DNA from: CAXQZU01 sp964228555
GTDB lineage: Bacteria; Planctomycetota; PLA2; JAEUHO01
NCBI GenBank assembly: GCA_964228555.1
Contig: CAXQZU010000059.1
Coordinates: forward strand, 62,001 to 126,000
Direction of reading: 5' to 3'
DNA: 64,000 nt
Shown here: positions 20,790 to 29,915 of the stretch, piece by piece
Layout of the letters: each line of letters opens with the position of its first letter
Numbering within the stretch: the first letter of the stretch is position 1
Program-made: the position numbers and the translations under genes
Notes under the pieces: model-generated
The model's database searches: none
What the model saw: only the letters and a program-made list of their open reading frames with translations
What the model was told of the DNA's origin: nothing

Positions 20790-21476
20790 ATGCACATCGG
20801 AAGCCCTTGGGCCGAGGCGCTCGCGGCGCTGCTGGCCTACCTCGTGGGGGGCATCCCGTTCGGCTGGCTGGCAGCCCGCGCGCTCAAGGGCGTGGACCTG
20901 CGCACGGTGGGCAGCGGCAACATCGGGGCCACGAACGCCTCGCGCCTGTGGCTGGGCAAGGCCAGCATCCTCGTCTTCGTCGCGGTCTTCCTGCTGGACT
21001 GCTTCAAGGGCTTCTGCGCGGCCCACTGGAGCACCAGCCTCGGCGGCTGGCTGGCCTCCCGCCCGCTGGGCACCGGGGAGGCCGAGGGCCTGCAGATCGC
21101 CTGCGGGGCGGCCGCCCTGCTCGGGCACGTGTTCACGCCGTGGCTGCGCTTCAAGGGCGGCAAGGGCGTGGCGACGGCGCTGGGCGTGGTCACGGCACTG
21201 GCGCCATGGAGCAGCGTCTACGCGCTGGGCGTGTGGGCCGTGCTGGTCCTGCTCACCCGCTACATGTCGCTGGGCAGCATCGTGGCCGTGCTCTCCATCC
21301 CGGTCACCTACCTGCTGCAGCGGGGCGAGCAGGCCTGGACGCAGCACCCGGCGGCGCTGGCCTTCCTCGTGCTGATGGCCGTCGTGGTCGTGTGGCGCCA
21401 CCGCGACAACATCCGCCGCCTGCTGCAGGGCAGCGAGCGCCGCATCGGCGATCCCAGCCAGCTCTCGGCGCGCTAG
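20790..21476 (+). CDS. plsY: Glycerol-3-phosphate acyltransferase PlsY
   Basis: PlsY transfers the acyl group of acyl-phosphate to glycerol-3-phosphate, the first step of phospholipid synthesis, in the inner membrane. The 228-residue product has several hydrophobic helices, the glycine-rich GSGNIGATNASR motif after the first helix, and LRFKGGKGVATALGV in the middle, the two diagnostic PlsY signatures. Its start at 20790 follows a GGAGGG site. gpsA, which supplies the glycerol-3-phosphate substrate, begins 33 bases after its stop. Confidence 0.95.
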   Translation: MHIGSPWAEALAALLAYLVGGIPFGWLAARALKGVDLRTVGSGNIGATNASRLWLGKASILVFVAVFLLDCFKGFCAAHWSTSLGGWLASRPLGTGEAEGLQIACGAAALLGHVFTPWLRFKGGKGVATALGVVTALAPWSSVYALGVWAVLVLLTRYMSLGSIVAVLSIPVTYLLQRGEQAWTQHPAALAFLVLMAVVVVWRHRDNIRRLLQGSERRIGDPSQLSAR

Positions 21477-21509
21477 CCCCGTGACCGCCCACCCTGCCGA
21501 GGAGGCCCG

Positions 21510-22541
21510 ATGACGCGCCCTGCCGCCCAGCGCGTGCTCGTCGTCGGCGACGGCGGCTGGGGCACGGCCCTGGCCCTGCTGCGCGCACACGGCGGCCACG
21601 AGGTGGCGCTCTGGAGCCACGACGCCGCCTACGCCGACGAGATGGCCCGCACGCGCCTCAACCCGCGCTTCCTGCCCGGCACGCCGCTGCCGCCCGCCAT
21701 CCACGTCGGGCACGACATGGCCACGCTGGCCCGCGGTGCCACGCTGGTGATCTCCGCCGTGCCCACGCAGTTCGTGCGCAGCACGTGGAACCGGCTCGCG
21801 CCCGGCCTGCCGCCGCGCGTGCCGGTGGTGACGGTCACCAAGGGCCTGGAGGAGGGCACGCTCAAGCGTCCCAGCGAGGTGCTGGAGGGCCTGCTGGGCC
21901 CGCGTCCGCTGGCCGTGCTCTCCGGCCCCAACATCGCGCGCGAGATCGCGCGTGGCCTGCCGGCCGCCAGCGTGGTGGCCAGCCGTGACGAGGCCACCGC
22001 CCATCTCGTGCAGCAGGTCGTCTCCTCCGACCGCCTGCGCGCCTACCTCAACGCCGACGTGGTGGGCGTCGAGCTGGGCGGTGCGCTCAAGAACGTGATC
22101 GCGCTGGCGGCAGGCATGTGCGACGGCATGGGGCTGGGCGCCAACGCCAAGGCAGCCCTGCTCAGCCGCGGCATCCTCGAGATGGCCCGGCTGGGCGTGG
22201 CCTTCGGCGGCCAGCGACCCACCTTCTTCGGGCTCTCCGGCCTGGGCGACCTGCTGACGACGGCCTACAGCGCCGACAGCCGCAACCGCGCCTTCGGAGA
22301 GCGCCTGGGACGGGGCGAGCGCCCTGCCGACATCGCGGCGGGCATGCAGCAGGTGGCCGAGGGCGTCAAGTCGGCTGCCCCGCTGCACGACCTCATGCAC
22401 CGCCACGGGGTCTCGATGCCGATTGCCGAGCAGGTCTACCTCGTGCTGCACCGCGACAAGCCGGTGCGCGAGGTCGTGCGCGACCTCATGCTGCGCAGCA
22501 CGAAGGACGAGTCCGAGGACCTCAACGTCCCCCACCGCTGA
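21510..22541 (+). CDS. gpsA: Glycerol-3-phosphate dehydrogenase [NAD(P)+]
   Basis: GpsA reduces dihydroxyacetone phosphate to sn-glycerol-3-phosphate. The 343-residue product has the dinucleotide fold start VLVVGDGGWGTALALL, the SGPNIAREIARGLPAA block, VELGGALKNVIALAAGMCDG with the catalytic lysine, and GLSGLGDLLTTAYSADSRNR with the substrate-binding arginine region. An AGGAGG site precedes the ATG. The first glycine motif has GDGGWG where GAGAWG is usual, a conservative change. The gene converges on the minus-strand non-coding transcription unit whose terminator starts 51 bases after its stop. Confidence 0.96.
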   Translation: MTRPAAQRVLVVGDGGWGTALALLRAHGGHEVALWSHDAAYADEMARTRLNPRFLPGTPLPPAIHVGHDMATLARGATLVISAVPTQFVRSTWNRLAPGLPPRVPVVTVTKGLEEGTLKRPSEVLEGLLGPRPLAVLSGPNIAREIARGLPAASVVASRDEATAHLVQQVVSSDRLRAYLNADVVGVELGGALKNVIALAAGMCDGMGLGANAKAALLSRGILEMARLGVAFGGQRPTFFGLSGLGDLLTTAYSADSRNRAFGERLGRGERPADIAAGMQQVAEGVKSAAPLHDLMHRHGVSMPIAEQVYLVLHRDKPVREVVRDLMLRSTKDESEDLNVPHR

Positions 22542-22579
22542 GCGGGCGGGCGTGCGCGGCACGTCGCGGACGCGGCGGG

Positions 22580-22625
22580 CAGCAAGAAAAGGAGCCTGCA
22601 GGGCGCTCGCGCGCCCTGCAGGCTC
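22580..22625 (-). terminator. Strong intrinsic terminator of the minus-strand ncRNA
   Basis: Positions 22592-22606 and 22611-22625 form a perfect 15-bp stem closing a four-base loop that reads GCGA on the minus strand, a GNRA loop. On the minus strand the stem is followed by CTTTTCTTGC (22590-22581), a T-tract, while on the plus strand the base after the stem is A-rich sequence upstream only. It therefore terminates leftward transcription, toward the end of gpsA, and there is no minus-strand protein gene for 1.4 kb upstream. Confidence 0.85.
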
Positions 22626-23719
22626 AACGAAGCCTGACGACGGGGAAGCAACCGATGCCGTGCGGCCCTCCAGAGTCGTGAGGGCTCGGCGGGTCGGGAT
22701 CGACGCCTTGCGGCTCCGTCCCGGCCTCTCGTGGGGTTGCGCGGCGCTGCGAGGACACTCTCCCCGGTGCATGAGGCCGGTCATGGGTTCCGGCCAGCCC
22801 GTGCGGCGTTTCGACGCCCTGCGGGCCTTGCTCACCGGGTCCGTCCGCGCGGCCGAAGCCGTGCGGCGACCCTCCTTGCGCTTTCGCTCCCCTCCAGAGG
22901 CATCCAGCCGAGCCCCGCAAGGTCCCGCGCGCCCGTGAGCACGCCTGCCGGACCCTGCTTCCTCTCCTGGGCTCCTTCGACCCTACGACACGATCTCGGC
23001 GCGCCGACCTGTGCGGCCGTGGCTCCCGCCACGACCCATGGCCACGTGCGAGGTTTGGCTACCTCCTGCGCGGCACTCGTCGGCGCGCCTGCCGGCGCGC
23101 GAAACGCCGGAGCGTCCTTGGGCTTCACCCTCCAGGGCTTGTTCCCCGTGGCGGCGCGAGCTCCTCTCGGAGTCGCTGCCCTCCTGGCGTTGCCGGCCCA
23201 CGCGCCGCACGATGAAGTGCACGCGCGAGACCGGCCGACTTCAGGGCCTTGCTCTCGCCACGGATCCGTACTGTCGCCGGTCCTTGGGGGACCGGCCGTC
23301 GTTGCCCTCCTGGGGTTCTCCCCCCCAGAGCCACGCCCACCGTCCGGGCACAGCGCTTTGGTCGCGCGGCCTCCCTTCCCACCCTTCTCGTCGTGCTGAC
23401 GTCCCAGCGCGACAGGGTCTCAAGGTCTCTCGGAACAGGTTGGCTCGGCACATCCGTCTCCGGATGCACCAGCTCTCTCGGGGTTGCTCACCTCATGACG
23501 GTCGCGGCGCTCCGTTCGCCGGTGCCGGGGATTGGCGTATGGCTTGGCCTCGCAGCGGGTGCGCGGCTCACGCCGCCGTACCGCTGCTCTTCGTCCCCTG
23601 GCGCCCAGCGCAGCCCTTGGTCCGGACCATGGGCCCGGCGCCGCCGTCTGTCGGTGATCGACTGGCTCCTTCTACCGTTCGTCAGTGCTTGTCTGTCAAA
23701 GAGCGCCCGTGCGGGCGTG
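22582..23719 (-). ncRNA. Candidate sigma-54-controlled long structured non-coding RNA (about 1.1 kb)
   Basis: No frame in this stretch gives a plausible protein: all are short, stop-rich or low-complexity, and none has a ribosome site. On the minus strand it is framed by a -24/-12 promoter (23730-23746), an rRNA-type boxA (23694-23705) and a 15-bp intrinsic terminator. Local perfect hairpins include 23704-23717, 23451-23466 (6 bp, GAGA loop), 23310-23328, 23277-23295 (7 bp), 23083-23100 (7 bp), 23018-23033 (6 bp, GGGA loop), 22851-22860 (cUUCGg loop), 22805-22818 and 22775-22795. The GNRA and UUCG loops appear only when read on the minus strand, which supports that direction. I saw no rRNA, tmRNA, RNase P or SRP signature. 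Function is unknown; a structural or regulatory RNA is inferred. Confidence 0.65.
23694..23705 (-). promoter_or_regulatory. boxA-like antitermination element
   Basis: On the minus strand this reads CGCTCTTTGACA, which matches the rRNA-leader boxA consensus TGCTCTTTAACA at ten of twelve positions. boxA recruits NusB/S10 and shields long untranslated transcripts from Rho, as in rRNA operons. It would lie about 14-25 bases from the predicted transcript start. Confidence 0.55.
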
Positions 23720-23729
23720 CCCTGCCTAG

Positions 23730-23746
23730 AGCAAGGCCGGTGCCAG
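23730..23746 (-). promoter_or_regulatory. Sigma-54 (-24/-12) promoter
   Basis: Read on the minus strand the bases are TGGCACCGGCCTTGCT, with TGGCAC (23745-23740), five bases, then TTGC (23734-23731). This agrees with the consensus TGGCAC-N5-TTGC, including the invariant GG and GC ten bases apart. Transcription would start near 23719. The gene just upstream encodes a sigma-54 activator. Confidence 0.7.
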
Positions 23747-23778
23747 AGCCCTGCCCACAGCGGCCCCCCGGCCCGGCG

Positions 23779-23897
23779 GGCCTCGCGAGGCCTTGCGCCG
23801 CAACGAGTTAGGCAGTCATCCAGGCCAGCGCGGCCCCACATTCCCCACAGCACGCGCGGCCAGGCTGGGCATCCAGCACCCCAGCCCGCGTGGGGAA
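23779..23897 (-). promoter_or_regulatory. Candidate activator-binding sites upstream of the sigma-54 promoter
   Basis: Two symmetrical elements lie at the distance where sigma-54 activators bind. GGCCTCGCGAGGCC at 23779-23792 is a perfect 14-bp palindrome about 60-73 bases before the predicted start. TTCCCCAC at 23841-23848 and GTGGGGAA at 23890-23897 form a perfect 8-bp inverted repeat about 122-178 bases before it, with a further direct CCCCACA copy at 23834-23840. Binding is inferred from symmetry and position only. The rest of the 23750-24059 gap contains no gene that I can support. Confidence 0.4.
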
Positions 23898-24059
23898 AGA
23901 CGGTGGATCGAGAGCGCAAGCCCTTGTGCCGCAGCCGCCTGCGCCATCGGCAACCGCTGGACAAGCCGTGGGCATCGCGTTGCCCACGCCGTCCGCGCCT
24001 CGCGCCATGGCCAGAGCAGGGCCAGCCGGCACCCGAACAAGCCCCGGGCCCGGGCCCGC

Positions 24060-25406
<1,347 letters not shown>

Positions 25407-25648
25407 GCGATCTCCGGAGCGGTCACGAAGGGCCGGACAAGGTACGGACGCCCACAACCCAGAGGCAAGGGCGTGCCGACCGTGATGGGCGTGCAGGAGC
25501 GTGCGCCTGCCCCCGTGCCCGGGGCCCCACGGCACGGGCTTGACGGGAGCCCCGCCTTCCGCCGGCCCCGGACGCATGCGAGCATCCCGCAGCGGCTACG
25601 CCAGGCGCCCCATGCGGCCGCTTGGGGACCGCGAGACGGGCCACTGCG

Positions 25649-26659
25649 ATGCCGCCTGACGCTGCCCACGCCCCGGTCGCTGCGCCCGGCGGGCCCTGGC
25701 GCGCCAGCATCGTCATCGAGTGGGAGAACCTGCGCTGGTCCGCCGCCGATCGCTGCTGGGCGATGCTGGCCGAGCTGGCCCGGCAGGTCGAGGCCTGCCC
25801 TGCACCGGCCGAGGGCCTCGCGCAGGACATCGAGGTGATCATCCTCCACGAGGCGACGATGGCGTCCTCGCAGGCCGTCGAGCGCGCGGCCCGGGAGAGC
25901 ATGGGCCGCGTGCCCGCGCGTGCCCTGCTGCGCGTGCTGCCCACCGAGGGCTGCGATTACTACGCCCAGAAGAACGAGGGCGTCCGCGTGGCGCGCGGCG
26001 ACCTCGTCGTGTTCCTCGACAGCGACGTCATCCCGGAGGCGGGCTGGCTGCCCACGCTGCTCGCCGCCTTCGACGACCCGCGCGTGGAGGTCGCCTGCGG
26101 CGCATGCTGGCTGGCCACGGACGGCGTGGTGTCCAAGGCCATGGCCCTGTCGTGGTTCTTCCCGCTGCGCGACACGCGCAACAGCCTCGAGGCCTCTTCT
26201 TCCCTGTTCGCCAACAACGTGGCCTTCCGGCGCGCGACGGCCCTGCGCTACCCCTTCCCGCCCCTGCCCGGGAGCTCCCGCGGGTCCTGCCGGCTGCTCG
26301 CGCGGCAGCTGGTCCGGGACGGCCGCGGGCTGTTCCTCCACCGTGGGGCGCGCGTGCAGCATCCCGCGCCGCACGGCTGGCGTCACCTGGCGCGGCGCGC
26401 CCTCGCCCACGGGCGCGATGACCTGCTGTTCGCACGGGCCACGGAGCAGGGCGGCGCAGGCGCCTCGGTCGGGCGCACTGCCCGGCTGCACCGGCGCGCC
26501 CTCACGCGCATCCTCAAGCACCGGCGTCGCGTGGCCCTGCGCGCGCTGGCGGTGCCCGCCGCCCTCGTGGTCGCCGTGGCCTACTACACGCTGCACGGGA
26601 CGGGCGACCTCCTCACGCGCCTCGCACCGGGCTGGGCCGGCCGCCACCTCAGGCTCTGA
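25649..26659 (+). CDS. Family 2 glycosyltransferase
   Basis: The 336-residue product has a GT-A fold start (ASIVIEWENL), GVRVARGDLVVFLDSDVIPEAGWL with the DSD (DXD-type) metal/nucleotide motif around residue 125, and a downstream segment LFANNVAFRRATALRYPFP that resembles the acceptor region of GT2 enzymes. The C-terminus has one hydrophobic segment (ALAVPAALVVAVAYY), suggesting membrane association. The ATG at 25649 is preferred to an in-frame TTG at 25622; no strong ribosome site is seen for either. The sugar and acceptor cannot be told from the sequence. It is divergent from the sigma-54 activator and converges with the protease gene. Confidence 0.8.
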   Translation: MPPDAAHAPVAAPGGPWRASIVIEWENLRWSAADRCWAMLAELARQVEACPAPAEGLAQDIEVIILHEATMASSQAVERAARESMGRVPARALLRVLPTEGCDYYAQKNEGVRVARGDLVVFLDSDVIPEAGWLPTLLAAFDDPRVEVACGACWLATDGVVSKAMALSWFFPLRDTRNSLEASSSLFANNVAFRRATALRYPFPPLPGSSRGSCRLLARQLVRDGRGLFLHRGARVQHPAPHGWRHLARRALAHGRDDLLFARATEQGGAGASVGRTARLHRRALTRILKHRRRVALRALAVPAALVVAVAYYTLHGTGDLLTRLAPGWAGRHLRL

Positions 26660-26692
26660 GCGGCAGGCGAGCAGCGCTCGCCGCGCCGGCGG

Positions 26693-29554
26693 CTACTGGG
26701 GCACGCGCTCCTGCCACCAGTCGGGCTCGGCATGCGCCACGCCCGGCGCCTCCAGCAGCAGGCGGGCCAGCGCCAGCGGGTCGTCCGCGGCGCGCACGCG
26801 CACCAGCAGGCGACTGCCGGCCATGCGCCGCACCAGCTCGAGGCCATGGCCCGCCAGCAGCGCCTGCTCGCCGGCGGCGTCCAGCCCCGCGGTGCGCAGC
26901 ACGAGGCGGCCCGTCAGCGCGCGCAGGCGACCGCCGTCGCCATCGCGGTAGACCGGCCATGCCGACCCGCCCCGGCCCACGGGTGCCTGCGTGCGCACGG
27001 CGGCCGAGCCCGCCCCCGGCGCGAGGCGCCAGATGCGGAAGCCCTGCGACGCGCGCAGCGTGGCCTGCACGTCGCGATGCGCCGCCACCCACGAGGCCTC
27101 GCCGGGGCGCGTCCACTCCGCCAGCAGCCGGGGCTCCAGCGTGGCCGTGCGCCAGGACGTGCCGTCCCACCAGGCGGACTGGCCCCCAGCCAGCGCGGGC
27201 TGGGCCGGGCGTCCCGCCGGCAGCGCCTGCTTGGCCAGCATGGGCGCGCCCCCCACCTCGGCCTCGCCCTCGATCGCCAGCGTCCAGCTGGTCCAGGTGG
27301 AGTCGAGCAGGCCTGCCGTGTCGGCCACCGTGAGGGTCCACGCCCCAGCCACGGCCTCGTCGAGGTGACGCCACGAGGCCAGCACCACTCCCGAGAGCGA
27401 GTTGTTGAAGATGGTGAGCCCGCTGATGCGCCCGGGCGACTCCACCAGGCGGCTCACCGTGCCCGTGGGGCTCGTGAGCGTGATGTCCAGGTCGGAGGCC
27501 ACGGCGTGCGAGCACGACAGGGTGACGCGCACGCAGTGCGCTGCCGCCACGCCGCTGCCGGCCGGGACCGTGATGGTGCTGGTGACGCCCGTGGCGCTGC
27601 CCCGCGGCACCGTCTGGTTCACCGAGGCCGAGCCCGACCACGAGGCCAGGCTGCCCGTCGTCTCGAAATCGCGTGCCAGCCGCACGGCGGCGTCGGCGTC
27701 CACGACCCCGAAGCCGTACTGGTGGTTCACCCAGTGCCCCGCCGCGTTGGTCGTCCAGTCGGGGTGGGCCGCGTGGTTGCGGCGCGCGGAGCGGGCCAGC
27801 ACCAAGGGCACCTCCCACCAGCGCAGCAGGGGATTGGCCTCCAGCACCAGCGCCACGACGCCCGTGGCCAGCGGCGTGGCCGACGAGGTGCCACCGAAGC
27901 TGTTGGTGTAGTTGCCGGCCCCGTAGCCCAGCGCGCCGGTGCGGTCCGTGGTGGTGATGCCGGGATAGCCGCTGGCGTTGCTGGGGGCGCACACCAGCAC
28001 CGCCGGCCCGGGCTGCGAGTAGCTGCTGGCGCTGCCGCCACCGCCCACCGCGCCGATCGTGATCACGCCGCGCAGCGAGTTCGTGGAGTCAAAGCTCGCC
28101 GAGACGTCGGTGCCCCCGTTGCCCGCCGCCTTCATGTAGATGGCCCCGAGGCCGCCGCGCGCCTGCGCGAGCCCCGCCTCCAGCGAGTCGGTGAAGGACG
28201 ACGGCGCGGCCGAGTAGCCGTACCAGTCGCCATCCCACTCGGCCGGCGAGCCCCACGAGTTGTTGAAGGCGTCCAGCACGTCCAGGCTGCGCGCCCAGGA
28301 ATCGGCAATGTCCGCATCGGTGGCGCCCGCCGTGATCACCGCGAAGCCCGCCATCGTGGAACGCGGCGCCGCGCCCGTGCCACCCAGGCTGTTGGTGCCC
28401 ACGGCCGAGGTCACGCCCGCCACGCTGGTGCCATGCTCGTCGCGCGTGGGATCCCCGTCGCTGTCGGGATAGTCCCAGCTCACGCCCGGGATCACGTTGG
28501 CGGCGAGGTCCTCGTGCGCCAGCTCGAGGCCGTCGTCGCAGACGCCTACCTGCACGCCCCGGCCGGTGTAGCCCAGGTCCCACGCGCCCCGCACGCTGGC
28601 GTCCTCGCCCGTCACGGCGGTGGACTGCCCCGTGTTCTCGAGGTGCCACTGGTTGGGGAACAGCGCGCCGCTGGGCGTGAACGTCGTGTAGGTGTAGCCC
28701 GACGCGCGCGTGGCGCTGCCGCCGTAGGTGGTCACCACCACGTTGCGCGCGCCCGCAGTGCCCGGCGGCGTGCGGAAGGTGACCTGCGTGGCGCTCGTGG
28801 CCACGACCGCACGCGCCGTGGCCCCGCCCACGCTCACCGACAGCCCGCCCACGGCGAGGTTCGTGCCCGTCAGGGTGATGGGCGTGTTGCCGCCGGCCGG
28901 CCCGTCGCCCAGCGAGAGCGTGGTGATCGTGGGCGGCGGCACGGCGCGCCAGCCCTGGGCCAGCGTCGCGATCCCGTCGCTGGACACCACCTGCACGTCG
29001 TAGGGCCCGAGCGCGGCCTGCGCGGGCACGACACAGGTGAGGAGGGTGTCGCTGCTGATGGCGAGGCTCGTGGCGGTGGCGGCCCCCACGCGGACCTGCG
29101 TGACCAGCAGGAAGCCCGAGCCGGTGAGCGTCACCTGCTGGCCTCCGCCCAGCGGGCCCAGCGCAGGCTCGCAGGCGCTCAAGCCGGGTGCGGGCACGTA
29201 GGTGAAGGCGGAGGCCAGCATGCTGCTGCCGTGGTCGGTGTCCACCTCGACGTCCACGACGCCTGCCGCACGCGCGGGGGTCGTGGCCTCCAGCGTGCTG
29301 TCGTCCAGGACCACCACGCTCGTGGCCGGCAGGCCGCCGAAGCGCACCTGCAGGGCAGCCACGCTGCCCGTGCCCAGCCGCGAGCCAGCCAGCACCACGG
29401 TGGTGCCGCCCGGCGTGCCCCCCACGCTGGGCGTCACGCTCACCAGCACGGGCGGGATCGGCCCGCCACCGCCGCCGCCACAGCCCACCAGCACGAGGGC
29501 CACCGCCGCCAGGGTGGCAAGGCCGTACAGGAGGCAGGCACGGGGGGCGGTCAT
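26693..29554 (-). CDS. Subtilisin-family (S8) lipoprotein protease with IPT repeats, P domain and C-terminal propeptide-like domain
   Basis: The 953-residue product begins with a lipoprotein signal (VALVLVGC, lipidated Cys25). Residues about 33-290 are three IPT/TIG repeats (for example SVTPSVGGTPGGTTVVLAGS). The S8 catalytic domain runs from about 298 (LFPNQWHLENTGQ) to 630 with Asp340 (GVCDDGLE), His374 (RDEHGTSVAG), oxyanion Asn479 (KAAGNGG) and Ser557 (GGTSSATPLA). A proprotein-convertase P domain follows (about 640-765). The last 75 residues (LTGRLVLRTAGLDAAG, then GLELVRRMAGSRLLVRV, then GVAHAEPDWW) look like the fervidolysin/I9-type propeptide that normally comes before the catalytic domain. 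The catalytic triad is intact, so the enzyme should be active. The ATG at 29554 has a GGAG site; the frame upstream to 29689 is shadow. Confidence 0.92.
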   Translation of the reverse strand: MTAPRACLLYGLATLAAVALVLVGCGGGGGGPIPPVLVSVTPSVGGTPGGTTVVLAGSRLGTGSVAALQVRFGGLPATSVVVLDDSTLEATTPARAAGVVDVEVDTDHGSSMLASAFTYVPAPGLSACEPALGPLGGGQQVTLTGSGFLLVTQVRVGAATATSLAISSDTLLTCVVPAQAALGPYDVQVVSSDGIATLAQGWRAVPPPTITTLSLGDGPAGGNTPITLTGTNLAVGGLSVSVGGATARAVVATSATQVTFRTPPGTAGARNVVVTTYGGSATRASGYTYTTFTPSGALFPNQWHLENTGQSTAVTGEDASVRGAWDLGYTGRGVQVGVCDDGLELAHEDLAANVIPGVSWDYPDSDGDPTRDEHGTSVAGVTSAVGTNSLGGTGAAPRSTMAGFAVITAGATDADIADSWARSLDVLDAFNNSWGSPAEWDGDWYGYSAAPSSFTDSLEAGLAQARGGLGAIYMKAAGNGGTDVSASFDSTNSLRGVITIGAVGGGGSASSYSQPGPAVLVCAPSNASGYPGITTTDRTGALGYGAGNYTNSFGGTSSATPLATGVVALVLEANPLLRWWEVPLVLARSARRNHAAHPDWTTNAAGHWVNHQYGFGVVDADAAVRLARDFETTGSLASWSGSASVNQTVPRGSATGVTSTITVPAGSGVAAAHCVRVTLSCSHAVASDLDITLTSPTGTVSRLVESPGRISGLTIFNNSLSGVVLASWRHLDEAVAGAWTLTVADTAGLLDSTWTSWTLAIEGEAEVGGAPMLAKQALPAGRPAQPALAGGQSAWWDGTSWRTATLEPRLLAEWTRPGEASWVAAHRDVQATLRASQGFRIWRLAPGAGSAAVRTQAPVGRGGSAWPVYRDGDGGRLRALTGRLVLRTAGLDAAGEQALLAGHGLELVRRMAGSRLLVRVRAADDPLALARLLLEAPGVAHAEPDWWQERVPQ

Positions 29555-29705
29555 GCAGGCGACTCCAGCGAGCAGTGCGTTGCGCCCAAGGCTACCGGTG
29601 CCCGCAGGCGGCGCCACACGACCGCCCAAGGCCCGAATCGGGCCCGACGGCACGTGCCGCCCGGCCCCCGGCCCGGCCAAGCGGGGCACCCGCCGCGTCC
29701 GGGGC

Positions 29706-29711
29706 TAGACT
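29706..29711 (+). promoter_or_regulatory. Candidate -10 element of tRNA-Pro (TAGACT)
   Basis: TAGACT lies 36 bases before the first base of the tRNA, so the transcript would start about 30 bases upstream of the mature 5' end. The same hexamer precedes cdaA. No good -35 box is visible. Confidence 0.45.
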
Positions 29712-29747
29712 GCGGGGCCCAACCGACCAGTTTCCGTACCCAAGCGC

Positions 29748-29825
29748 CGGGGCGTGGCGCAGATTTGGTAGCGCGCCTGAATGGGGTTCAGGAGGTCGCT
29801 GGTTCGAATCCAGTCGCCCCGACCA
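29748..29825 (+). tRNA. tRNA-Pro (anticodon GGG)
   Basis: The acceptor stem CGGGGCG/CGCCCCG is perfect and the 3' CCA is encoded. The anticodon stem CCTGA/TCAGG encloses loop ATGGGGT, giving anticodon GGG for proline CCC/CCU codons. The D arm (GCGC stem) and T arm with TTCGAAT loop are normal. A strong terminator begins five bases after the CCA. Confidence 0.97.
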
Positions 29826-29830
29826 ACACC

Positions 29831-29866
29831 GAACGCCGCCGGGCCCCGCCCGGCGGCGTTCTTCCT
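29831..29866 (+). terminator. Intrinsic terminator of tRNA-Pro
   Basis: GAACGCCGCCGGGC (29831-29844) pairs perfectly over 14 bp with 29848-29861, loop CCC, followed by TTCCTT. It starts five bases after the tRNA. Because the stem is symmetrical it may also stop the convergent nitroreductase transcript, although that strand has no T-run. Confidence 0.9.
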
Positions 29867-29880
29867 TGGGCGGCCCGATG

Positions 29881-29915
29881 CTCCGGGGATCAGCGGAGCT
29901 CCGGGGATCAGCGGA
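29881..29915. repeat. Tandem 18-bp duplication at the nitroreductase stop
   Basis: CTCCGGGGATCAGCGGAG is followed at once by a second copy lacking only the last base. The minus-strand nitroreductase stop codon (29908-29910) lies in one copy, and the other copy supplies a second in-frame-type TCA eighteen bases further on. It looks like a recent slippage duplication. Confidence 0.8.

Noticed and set aside
22624..23469. Short minus-strand open frames of 79-114 codons in the intergenic region
   Set aside because: They overlap each other, have no ribosome sites, resemble low-complexity GC sequence and lie under an RNA with clear promoter, boxA and terminator. I treat the region as non-coding.
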